64,000 nucleotides of DNA from Desulfovibrio sp. UCD-KL4C (GTDB lineage: Bacteria > Desulfobacterota > Desulfovibrionia > Desulfovibrionales > Desulfovibrionaceae), in NCBI RefSeq assembly GCF_006210265.1, contig NZ_VCNC01000002.1:186001-250000 (forward strand), in the 5' to 3' direction. Shown here piece after piece: positions 27,260 to 35,271 of this stretch (position 1 is its first letter; each line of letters opens with the position of its first letter). Below the pieces are notes generated by a model. It saw nothing but the letters and a program-made list of their open reading frames with translations. It was not told where the DNA came from and did not search any database. A program made the translations under genes and the position numbers.

Positions 27260-28713
27260 TGCGCTGGAAAGTAGTTTTGCATATTATTGGTGCATTAATT
27301 TTATGTGTTGGTATCACAATGCTGATGCCACTCGCTTTTTCATTGTATTATCAGGATTCAGCTATAGTGCCACTGATTCAATCTATGGCTATTTCTTGTC
27401 TTTGCGGTTTAGGTTTATTTTTTGCTTTTCGAAGCCGCAATGAAAATCAGGGATTAAGCCATAGAGAAGGAATGGCAATTGTTGCTTTGGGGTGGATTGC
27501 TGCTGGATTCTTTGGAAGCCTTCCTTTTTATTTGGGAGATGTCTTTCCAAATCATGTTGATTGTTTTTTTGAATCCCTGTCCGGTTTTACCACAACTGGA
27601 TCTTCGGTAATGACTGATATTGAAAGTGTTGCAAAAGGAATTCTGTTTTGGCGAAGTCTTACCCATTGGCTTGGCGGGATGGGGATAATTGTTCTTTCGC
27701 TTGCAATTTTACCATTTCTCGGAGTCGGAGGAATGCAACTTTATAAGGCAGAAGTTCCCGGGCCTGTTCCAGATAAGCTTAAGCCACGGATTAAAGATAC
27801 TGCAATGGTTCTTTGGAAGGTTTATCTACTTTTTTCCGCCATTGAAGCGATCCTTTTAATGTTCGGAGGGATGGATTTTTTTGATTCTCTCTGTCATACA
27901 TTCGGCACACTTGCCACTGGAGGGTTTTCAACTAAAAACAGTTCCGTTGCATATTTCAATAGTGCTTACATAGACTACGTTATTACTTTTTTCATGATTG
28001 TCGCTGGAATAAATTTTAGCCTTCATTATCAAATGCTGAAAGGGCGACCGTTGCTTTTATGGCGCGATCCTGAATTTAAATTTTTTGCAATAGTAACGTT
28101 GCTAATAACAATTTTAGTTACGATTTCAGTATATTCTTCTCACACTTATGAAACTTTCACTGATACAATCAGGTATACGTCATTCCAGGTTGCATCTATT
28201 ATGAGCACCACAGGGTTTGCTACAGCAGATTATGAATTATGGCCCGCACTTGCTCAAGGATTACTTCTGTTTTGTATGTTCTTAGGAGGGTGCGCAGGTT
28301 CTACCAGTGGCGGTATGAAACACTTACGCATAATGCTTCTTTTGAAACAGTCCTACCAGGAAGTTTTCAGAATTATTCATCCCCGTTCAGTAAACAGAGT
28401 AAAACTTGGAAAAACTGTTGTTAAGCCGGAAACGATGAATGATATTCTCGGATTTGCCGTTCTTTGGATAGGGCTTTTTGTGATTTGTGGACTTGTTGTC
28501 GCAGCTACTGGAGTGGACGTTGTTTCATCATTCGCAGCATCGCTTGCATGTCTGGGAAATATCGGTCCAGGAATTGGAACTGTCGGTCCTGCTAATAATT
28601 TTGCACATATACCAGATGTTGGTAAGTGGGCTTTGATCTTTAATATGTTGCTTGGAAGGTTAGAAATTTATACGGTTATTGTTCTTTGTGTTCCTGAATT
28701 TTGGAGAAAGTAA
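27259..28713 (+). CDS. trkH: Trk-type potassium transporter TrkH
   Basis: TrkH is the integral membrane pore that takes up K+ with TrkA. The 484-residue protein has about ten to twelve hydrophobic segments and four selectivity-filter loops, recognisable at SGFTTTGSS, TLATGGFST, STTGFATADY and CLGNIGPGIG. The start overlaps the trkA stop (TAATG), so the two subunits are translationally coupled. Confidence 0.94.
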   Translation: MRWKVVLHIIGALILCVGITMLMPLAFSLYYQDSAIVPLIQSMAISCLCGLGLFFAFRSRNENQGLSHREGMAIVALGWIAAGFFGSLPFYLGDVFPNHVDCFFESLSGFTTTGSSVMTDIESVAKGILFWRSLTHWLGGMGIIVLSLAILPFLGVGGMQLYKAEVPGPVPDKLKPRIKDTAMVLWKVYLLFSAIEAILLMFGGMDFFDSLCHTFGTLATGGFSTKNSSVAYFNSAYIDYVITFFMIVAGINFSLHYQMLKGRPLLLWRDPEFKFFAIVTLLITILVTISVYSSHTYETFTDTIRYTSFQVASIMSTTGFATADYELWPALAQGLLLFCMFLGGCAGSTSGGMKHLRIMLLLKQSYQEVFRIIHPRSVNRVKLGKTVVKPETMNDILGFAVLWIGLFVICGLVVAATGVDVVSSFAASLACLGNIGPGIGTVGPANNFAHIPDVGKWALIFNMLLGRLEIYTVIVLCVPEFWRK

Positions 28714-28837
28714 ATAACAGAAAGTACTATGTCATTGAATAATTTTCGAACAAGTCTCTAGATGATACTTTCGAAATGCTGCATATAAAACTTGAACGGA
28801 TTAAACTGAAATTTTAATTATCACTAGATCAAAGAAT

Positions 28838-28871
28838 AACCCCGCTAAAAGCATTATATTTTAACGGGGTT
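28838..28871. terminator. bidirectional terminator between trkH and the TPR gene
   Basis: AACCCCG-C-TAAAA pairs with TTTTA-A-CGGGGTT (one mismatch, 8-nt loop). A/T-rich flanks on both sides suit termination in both directions between the convergent genes. Confidence 0.75.
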
Positions 28872-28912
28872 TATTTATAAATTTAACATTAAAATTTAAA
28901 AATGCTTTGAAA

Positions 28913-31006
28913 CTAAAAAGGAAACGAAACTTCTTTTCCTACTCCAGTCTTAGCTAGTTTTGTTTCAATTGCACTTAGCCTTGCTTTTGCAGCTTCCTTT
29001 TGAGCCGGTCGATCAGCTTTTTTAATCACACTGTTTAAGAATTTTTTAGCTGTCTCAAACTGGCCTTTATGTTCATAAATCATTGAAATTCTATACATGG
29101 CCGTCACTGCCCATATATTTTGTTTTGGAAACTTAAAAGCCAGTTCTAAATAACTTTTTAAAGCCTTCTTTTTATCTCCCATTGCCTGATCTCCTTCAGC
29201 AATCCAAAAAAGGAGTTCAGCTTTAAGTTCGTCATTTAAATTGTCGCTTCGGCTCCAGATTCTTTCAAGTATAGCTTGAGCTTTTTTTAAATCACCTTTT
29301 TGTTGTATTAAAAGAGCAAGTTTTAATTCTTTCTCAGAAGGAAGTCCCCCTCCAGATTCTAATATTTTATTATAAGCGTTAAGAGCTTTACCTTCATTCC
29401 CAACAGCTAGATCATACTCAACAGCTGCTATAAGCCATTTGAGATGCATATCAGATCCGAATTTTTCGGGATCAACCCTTTTTAAATAAAAGGCGGAAAG
29501 TTTGAAATCTCTATTGGATGCAGCTTTATCAGCTAAGTAAATATAACTTTTAGCACCTAATTCTGAACTTGGAAAAAGAAATGCGCATCTACGAGCAATA
29601 TTGCCATCCATCTTCTTAACACTGTTGCCTAATAGTTCTGAAAATAAAAGTAATCTATCTAATGGCTTAGAGTTAACCTGTGAATTGAATTTCTTCCCTG
29701 AAAGCGGCTGCCAAAAAGGAGCATTAAGATCATTAAAATATTCAACTTCGGCAGCATCACAAAGCCCTGAAATTATGAATAAGTTTGAATTTTGACCTGC
29801 ATCTGAACTACTGACTATTTTTGATAAATCAGGTTTAAATGCAATACCTGCAGCAATACGGAGACTTAGTGGTAGCGCATTGTGATCGAGTTGCCCCCAA
29901 ATTTTCTTTGTTAATTTCATATCTCCGGTTAAGAATGCAAAAGCTAATCTATAATTTTGTAAGGCGCTGACCAAATCCTCTGAAAGAAGCAGCGATCCTG
30001 TTTCGCGATCAATGGTATCAAGAGCTTCCTGAGGAGACATAGACATAAGTTTGCTTCTAAATGTATTCCACGCAGGGGAGGCTGGTGCTGCCATTTTCCA
30101 AAGGGTAGGGGAGTCATATGCCGGCTCCAGTACCCCAGCTTTGAAAAAAGACCATGCACTAACAAAGTTTTGCTCTTTAAAGATTTTAGCCTCTTCAGTT
30201 GGGTTTTTACCCGTTTCTAAATAACTATTTACAGAGCTCCAAAAAGTCTTAACCGTTGAGTTGCTGATATTTTCAAGAATAGAACTAGACTTATTCCAGT
30301 CACCAAGACTTGATGCCGCAATGGACATTGATATCAATTCACGATCCTTATCATTAATGATAGTAGAATTAAGTACAGTCGGTTTAAACTCAAAACCTTT
30401 TGCAAAAGTCTTCTTAAAAATAGGTTCGGTATTAATTATGAAGTAAGTAGTCGGCCAAACTTTCTTAGCTTGGTCAAAAGACTGGCTCAAAATCATATCC
30501 TGCGCTTCGCGAGCTGAACCGGAAGTAACAAGAATAGACCAATATAACGATCTCCAAACATCAAACCAAACTGTTTTCAAATTTGGTTCAGCTTTAAATT
30601 GTTCAATCATTGAATTTTGATCCATGAAACGGGCAGCCTGACTAAACCAAATAACTGACTTAATAGGATTACCTAAAGCACGCTGAGCTTGTCCACCAAG
30701 CCAAAGTCTTGATATTTCGACCGACTTATCATCAAAAGCAGGGGTTCCTTGTAAAATATTCATACAAGCTGAATATCTACCTAGATTATAAGCTGTTTGA
30801 GCTCTTTTAATAATTAATTCAGGGGTATCGCCACTACCGGAATAATTTTCTTCTAAAATGTCCCATGCTCCATATTTTTCAAGCCACAAATTGAAAGGAT
30901 CAGCTTTTTGTGACTCAACAGCTTTAGAAGCAGTTGCGGTTAACAGAATAATAAACAGGGCGATTAGTAACGGCCGATATTTATAAATACATAAGCTTGA
31001 AATCAT
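28913..31006 (-). CDS. exported tetratricopeptide-repeat protein
   Basis: The 697-residue protein starts with a signal peptide (basic start, hydrophobic core at about residues 12-26, cleavage near TASKA). It is helical throughout, with TPR-type repeats clearest in the C-terminal third (for example KAQAILERIWSRSDNLNDE and KKALKSYLELAFKFPK). No lytic transglycosylase or other catalytic domain is visible. It probably works in the periplasm as a protein-interaction scaffold. The gene stands alone, with a 587-nt spacer upstream and a convergent terminator downstream. Confidence 0.75.
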   Translation of the reverse strand: MISSLCIYKYRPLLIALFIILLTATASKAVESQKADPFNLWLEKYGAWDILEENYSGSGDTPELIIKRAQTAYNLGRYSACMNILQGTPAFDDKSVEISRLWLGGQAQRALGNPIKSVIWFSQAARFMDQNSMIEQFKAEPNLKTVWFDVWRSLYWSILVTSGSAREAQDMILSQSFDQAKKVWPTTYFIINTEPIFKKTFAKGFEFKPTVLNSTIINDKDRELISMSIAASSLGDWNKSSSILENISNSTVKTFWSSVNSYLETGKNPTEEAKIFKEQNFVSAWSFFKAGVLEPAYDSPTLWKMAAPASPAWNTFRSKLMSMSPQEALDTIDRETGSLLLSEDLVSALQNYRLAFAFLTGDMKLTKKIWGQLDHNALPLSLRIAAGIAFKPDLSKIVSSSDAGQNSNLFIISGLCDAAEVEYFNDLNAPFWQPLSGKKFNSQVNSKPLDRLLLFSELLGNSVKKMDGNIARRCAFLFPSSELGAKSYIYLADKAASNRDFKLSAFYLKRVDPEKFGSDMHLKWLIAAVEYDLAVGNEGKALNAYNKILESGGGLPSEKELKLALLIQQKGDLKKAQAILERIWSRSDNLNDELKAELLFWIAEGDQAMGDKKKALKSYLELAFKFPKQNIWAVTAMYRISMIYEHKGQFETAKKFLNSVIKKADRPAQKEAAKARLSAIETKLAKTGVGKEVSFPF

Positions 31007-31593
31007 GAAGTCCTCATTAATTCAAAATTGATTTGTTAAAATAACTGTCTCAGAAACAAATAATGAAAAGCTTTAGAAGAGGCAAACTCTTGAAGCTATT
31101 TAAATGAAAGTTTAAAACTTATATATATTTTTTTAAACAAAATAGCTGTAAATCCATTTTAAAACTATCAAGGTTGAATGAATCAGATGTTATACAAGAT
31201 AGATAATTTATAAGTATCTATTTTTTAATATTAAAATTAGTTATAAGTTATCGATCATAAACAAGGTGTTTGTAAATTTCAGCGGGAACTATTCAACTTC
31301 ACTCTGAAAGTTTACATAATTTACATTATGAGACACATATAAAAACATCATTATTACAACTATTTATAACTAAGCATCGGAAATTAATTCCGTAAAAGTG
31401 AATTAGACGTCGTTCTAAATACAACTCGGCAAATTCATTCTATTTAAATTCAATTCTAAGATTTTTTAAGAAATAGCTTGGACCTTTTTATCATTAAACT
31501 AATTAAACGGCTTCACAGCGTAAATTTATTATTTTTGTAAAAATTACTATAAGTTTTATGGAATACTGAATGTGTTACTTATATAGTTTAATT
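31007..31593. other. 587-nt AT-rich gap without a recognisable gene
   Basis: This is the longest non-coding stretch in the window. I see no open frame with a ribosome site, no tRNA, no terminator and no clear repeat. It must contain the promoter of the exported TPR gene near its left end, but no hexamer pair stands out against the AT-rich background. A small RNA or a decayed gene cannot be excluded. Confidence 0.4.
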
Positions 31594-32082
31594 TTAAACG
31601 AGGTTAATGAGAACTTCATATGAAACTGAAATTATACCTATACCGGCCTTAATCGCTTCGTTAACTTGGCTTAGCTTGGTAAATCCAGATATCATCAATG
31701 TCGATTCAAAATTATACTTTTTATAAATTGAAACAAGCTCTCCGACACCTTCTTCTTGGCTGTCACCCGATAATTCCAAGTTAACAAATTCTCCTCCTAC
31801 TCGTCCCGACATAATAACTTTTGTTGTTGGTATCTTTATAACCGCGTTAAGGCCAAGTCCTACAACCTGCTTAGCTTCGCCGAGAATGCCCTGTGAATTC
31901 TTTTCGGATGTATTTACCATACACGGACCGTGAATCATTTTAAAAGTCTCTGACAGATGTTTTTTGTGATCCATCTCTTTAAAAACAGGTAAATCAAGGT
32001 TAAAGTCAACGCCGTCAATCAGTTTAAAATCTAGTGCATTCTTAATTTCTTCGAGAGAGCTAGACTCAAGAAAAATTTTCAT
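31594..32082 (-). CDS. short transaldolase-like protein
   Basis: The 162-residue protein matches the ends of the small transaldolase/fructose-6-phosphate aldolase family. The start MKIFLESSSLEEIK and IDGVDFN correspond to strands 1 and 2, and NAVIKIPTT places K83 where the Schiff-base lysine lies (K85 in E. coli FsaA). The last 35 residues match the final strand and helix. About 50 residues between are missing compared with the usual 210-220, and the family's Asp near the start is Glu. Activity is therefore doubtful. A TTG two codons upstream is possible, but the ATG at 32082 is better spaced from AAGGG. Confidence 0.65.
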   Translation of the reverse strand: MKIFLESSSLEEIKNALDFKLIDGVDFNLDLPVFKEMDHKKHLSETFKMIHGPCMVNTSEKNSQGILGEAKQVVGLGLNAVIKIPTTKVIMSGRVGGEFVNLELSGDSQEEGVGELVSIYKKYNFESTLMISGFTKLSQVNEAIKAGIGIISVSYEVLINLV

Positions 32083-32115
32083 AAACAACTACCCTTTTTA
32101 ATTATATAAAAACAA

Positions 32116-32147
32116 ACACCCTTTCAACGTTGTAGCTAAAAGGGTGT
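32116..32147 (-). terminator. terminator after the YHS/TRASH-type gene
   Basis: A 9-bp perfect stem ACACCCTTT / AAAGGGTGT with a 14-nt loop. On the minus strand it is followed by a T-rich tract, between the small metal-site gene and the transaldolase-like gene. Confidence 0.8.
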
Positions 32148-32178
32148 AAAAAATAAAAAATGATGTTTTTAAATAATG

Positions 32179-32445
32179 TTAATCATTATTGCCTGATTCA
32201 ATACGTTTAATGTATTTGTCCCGGCATTCATATGAGCAAAAGCATTCAATTTTTTCACCATTTTTAACTCGTATCTCACTATTTTTTTTAACATAAGTTC
32301 CGCAAATAGGATCTTTAACCATCTCTCCGGCTTTAATCTTTTTTTCTGTCTGCTTGTTATCTTGATTTTGCTTATGTTGTTTTTCTCCAGTGAATAATTT
32401 CCACATAACAAAAGCAGCCACAGCAATCACAACAAACTTAAGCAT
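32179..32445 (-). CDS. membrane-anchored YHS/TRASH-type (PP0621-like) small protein
   Basis: The 88-residue protein has one N-terminal membrane helix (residues about 2-17), a charged linker, and a Cys cluster, C48 (DPICGTYV), C68, C70 and C74 (CFCSYEC), as in TRASH/YHS metal-binding modules and the PP0621 family. That pattern suggests a metal-binding protein at the inner membrane. No partner gene is evident. It ends at a clear terminator, so it is probably its own unit. Confidence 0.75.
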   Translation of the reverse strand: MLKFVVIAVAAFVMWKLFTGEKQHKQNQDNKQTEKKIKAGEMVKDPICGTYVKKNSEIRVKNGEKIECFCSYECRDKYIKRIESGNND

Positions 32446-32533
32446 ATAAGATTCCGCCTTAATTTTAACCGTGATAATAATTTAACACGTAGTTCCCCAC
32501 TAAGCTGTAATACTTATTGGGATAGAAATTTAA

Positions 32534-32564
32534 AGGTCATGCTCGAAAAAAACGAGCATGACCT
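32534..32564 (-). terminator. terminator after folK
   Basis: A 12-bp perfect stem (AGGTCATGCTCG / CGAGCATGACCT) with a homopolymer 7-nt loop lies 5 nt beyond the folK stop on the minus strand, followed by a T/A-rich tract. Confidence 0.8.
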
Positions 32565-32569
32565 AGTAT

Positions 32570-33067
32570 TTAATTTTGATAAATCTTTTTATCTTCAATT
32601 CGATAATCTATTTTAGACAATAAATCAGCAATGTTGCTGCCATCAGGGAAAACAAGTTTAGGGTCAATTTCGGCGAGTGGGCAAAGAACAAATGCGCGGT
32701 CTTTTGCTCGTGAATGAGGAACAGTAAGATAGTCACCACCGTCTACAACTTCATCACCAAATAAGATTAAATCAAGATCTATAATTCGAGGGCCGTTAAT
32801 CTCTTTTTTAACTCTCTGCATCTGCCCTTCTACCGCTTGAAGCGTTGAAAGGAATCCCTGTGGAGACCATAGTTCTGGATCAACAGCAAATCGAACAATC
32901 TGGTTAGTAAACCAAGCTTGATCTTTTAGTCCCTGTGGTTCGGTAAGATATGTTTCTGACCAAAGTTCAGGGTCAATGCCTTCATATTTTTCCAGTCGTG
33001 CGACAGCTTCGTTTAAATTCTCATCGGTATCACCGATGTTAGAACCAAGACTGACGTAGACCTTTAT
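32570..33067 (-). CDS. folK: 6-hydroxymethyl-7,8-dihydropterin pyrophosphokinase with a non-canonical start
   Basis: FolK pyrophosphorylates hydroxymethyldihydropterin in folate synthesis. The full domain is present: KVYVSLGSNIGD at the start, a TEPQGLKDQAWFTN segment, and GPRIIDLDLILFG with the magnesium Asp pair. It reads openly from the dapL stop, but no ATG, GTG or TTG precedes the conserved start in this frame. Candidates are ATA at 33067 (overlapping the dapL TAA), or ATC at 33085 or ACG at 33082, just after AAGGAGG at 33090-33096. The given start is the ATA. An internal ATG at 32821 would lose half the domain. Confidence 0.85.
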   Translation of the reverse strand: MKVYVSLGSNIGDTDENLNEAVARLEKYEGIDPELWSETYLTEPQGLKDQAWFTNQIVRFAVDPELWSPQGFLSTLQAVEGQMQRVKKEINGPRIIDLDLILFGDEVVDGGDYLTVPHSRAKDRAFVLCPLAEIDPKLVFPDGSNIADLLSKIDYRIEDKKIYQN

Positions 33068-34230
33068 AGTTGGGAAATCCGTGATACTGCCTCCTTGAGT
33101 CTTTCTGTGTCTACTGTCAAAGATATACGGAAGTATCCTTCACCAGCAGGCCCAAATCCATTTCCGGGTGTAACAACGACGCCTGTTTCCTTGAGTAATT
33201 TAGATACGAATTCAGCTGAAGTATATCCTTCAGGAGTTTTTGCCCATACAAAGATGGATGCATCAGGAATTCTACAAGAAATATTAATTTTCCTGAGAGC
33301 TTCAACAACTACATCACGACGTTCTTTATAAATTGCACGAAACTCTTTGACATATGGTTCGCCATGCTTGAGAGCAGCTATTCCTGCCTCTTGAACAGCC
33401 TGAAACATACCTGAATCTACGTTTTCTTTAACCTTACCAAGTCCTGCAACCAAAGTTGCATTTCCGACAGCCATTCCGCAACGCCAGCCGGTCATATTAT
33501 ATGTCTTGGACAGGGAATGAAATTCGATAGCGACTTCTTTCGCGCCAGGAGTTTCAAGAATAGATTTAGGTTTTTTATTTTCATCGTAATAAACTTCAGA
33601 ATACGCTGCATCTTGCACAATTATTACATTATGTTTACGTGCTATTTCAACAATTTTTTCAAAAAAATCAGATGTAGCAGTAGCGGCAGTAGGATTGTTA
33701 GGATAGTTAAGGAAAATAATTTTTGCTTTATCCCATGTTGCAGCATCAATAGCATCAAGGTCAGGCAAAAAATCATTTTCATCTAAAAGAGGGATCAGTT
33801 TAACTTCGCCGCCTGCAAAATTACTTGCAACAGGGTAAACAGGGTAATTAGGAGATGCAACAAGAACAAGATCTCCAGGATTAACAAAAGCTAACGGGAA
33901 ATGTGCAATTCCTTCTTTTGATCCGATAAGACTGATAACTTCTTTTTCAGGATCAAGATCAACATTGAATCTTTCTTTGTACCATGTTGCAACAGCTGAA
34001 CGAAAGGTCAGAAGGCCAACATATGAAGGATATTGATGATTTTCCGGACGTTTCGCAGCTTCATAGAGAGCATCTATGATGAACTGTGGCGTTGGAAGGT
34101 CAGGATCTCCAATGCCGAGACTGATTATATCCACGCCTTGTGCGGCTACTTCAGATTTTAATCTGTCAATCTCCGCAAAAAGATAAGGCGGAAGCGTTGC
34201 AATCCGGTCGGCAAATTTAAATTCTGGCAT
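33064..34230 (-). CDS. dapL: LL-diaminopimelate aminotransferase
   Basis: DapL converts tetrahydrodipicolinate directly to LL-diaminopimelate with glutamate as donor, bypassing the succinylase steps of lysine and peptidoglycan synthesis. The 388-residue PLP enzyme contains SLGIGDPDLPTP, NYPNNPTAA and the PLP lysine K242 in HSLSKTYNMTGWRCG. These fit DapL-type class I aminotransferases, though general aspartate aminotransferases are close relatives. lysC and lysA in the same window support the lysine role. folK follows directly. Confidence 0.9.
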   Translation of the reverse strand: MPEFKFADRIATLPPYLFAEIDRLKSEVAAQGVDIISLGIGDPDLPTPQFIIDALYEAAKRPENHQYPSYVGLLTFRSAVATWYKERFNVDLDPEKEVISLIGSKEGIAHFPLAFVNPGDLVLVASPNYPVYPVASNFAGGEVKLIPLLDENDFLPDLDAIDAATWDKAKIIFLNYPNNPTAATATSDFFEKIVEIARKHNVIIVQDAAYSEVYYDENKKPKSILETPGAKEVAIEFHSLSKTYNMTGWRCGMAVGNATLVAGLGKVKENVDSGMFQAVQEAGIAALKHGEPYVKEFRAIYKERRDVVVEALRKINISCRIPDASIFVWAKTPEGYTSAEFVSKLLKETGVVVTPGNGFGPAGEGYFRISLTVDTERLKEAVSRISQL

Positions 34231-34346
34231 TAGTAATATACTCCTTCAATTTTTTGTAACATTATTACTGAAACTGTTTAATTGGGCTTGTTTGCTCTGT
34301 CAATCAACTTGAGCAGATGGTTGCATAAGTGTAGTGATTATTTTGT

Positions 34347-35261
34347 ATGACTGAGAATAAAAACAACATTTCCTGTAAACACCAATGGGTTGACCGTTAT
34401 CTGGAGCATCTTTTAATTGAAAGAGGCCTTGCAGAGAATAGTCTGGATGGATATTTGCGAGATCTGGAATCATTTCAAGTATTTCTAGACAGCAAATCTT
34501 CAACTATCGAAAAAACAACAAGTCAAACTTTACTACTTTACCTTACATATTTAAGGTCAAAATCTCTTAAAAGCAGATCACTTGCAAGACATCTTTCATC
34601 GCTGAGAGGTTTTTTTGCATTTTGTGCCTCACGTGGTTTTTTAAAAGAAAATCCTGCAATTTTACTTGAAAACCCCAAATTACCTAAAAAAATTCCTGAA
34701 TTCCTTTCAATAGATGAAATACACCTTGTTTTAGAGCGCCCTGCCCTGAATACAAAACTTGGATTCAGAGATAAGGTGATGCTAGAACTTTTATACGCTG
34801 CGGGAATGCGAGTTTCTGAATTAATCGAATTAAAGATCGAAGATTTTGATCCACAAACAGGATTACTCATCATTCTCGGCAAAGGTTCAAAAGAAAGAAT
34901 TGTGCCTATTCATTACACCGCTCAACATTTCTTAAACCAATACATTAAAGATTGGCGCCCTGCTTTTAAACCTAATGTCAAAAATATTTTCCTCAATCGA
35001 AGTGGCAACGGTTTGACGAGACAAGGCGTCTGGAAATTAATAAAAAAATATACGTTTGAAGCAGGTATAAGAAGGTCAATATCTCCACACACTTTTAGGC
35101 ATTCTTTTGCGACCCATCTATTGGATGGAGGGGCAGATTTGCGAACTGTTCAGTTGCTTTTAGGACATGCTGACATCAGTGCTACCGAGATCTACACCCA
35201 TATTCAAGCTGGACGACTGGTCCAACTTCACAAACGCTTTCACCCTCGTTCATTAATGTGA
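34347..35261 (+). CDS. xerD: site-specific tyrosine recombinase XerD
   Basis: XerD, with XerC, resolves chromosome dimers at dif. The 304-residue protein has the N-terminal core-binding SAM-like domain and the catalytic set R155 (AAGMRVSEL), K179 (LGKGSKER), H248/R251 (HTFRHSFATHLL), H274 (LGHADIS) and Y283 (IYTHI). Its length and lack of neighbouring att or mobile genes mark it as the housekeeping recombinase. XerD versus XerC is judged by overall pattern. It starts the run to the tRNA nucleotidyltransferase 10 nt downstream. Confidence 0.88.
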   Translation: MTENKNNISCKHQWVDRYLEHLLIERGLAENSLDGYLRDLESFQVFLDSKSSTIEKTTSQTLLLYLTYLRSKSLKSRSLARHLSSLRGFFAFCASRGFLKENPAILLENPKLPKKIPEFLSIDEIHLVLERPALNTKLGFRDKVMLELLYAAGMRVSELIELKIEDFDPQTGLLIILGKGSKERIVPIHYTAQHFLNQYIKDWRPAFKPNVKNIFLNRSGNGLTRQGVWKLIKKYTFEAGIRRSISPHTFRHSFATHLLDGGADLRTVQLLLGHADISATEIYTHIQAGRLVQLHKRFHPRSLM

Positions 35262-35271
35262 GATTGTAAAT

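Noticed and set aside
32570-32821. Short gene starting at the internal ATG of folK
   Set aside because: It would lack the pterin-binding first half, which is present and open in the same frame upstream.
34347-35261. Tyrosine recombinase as a sign of a mobile element
   Set aside because: It is a standard XerD-length protein with no att repeats, tRNA or cargo genes nearby.
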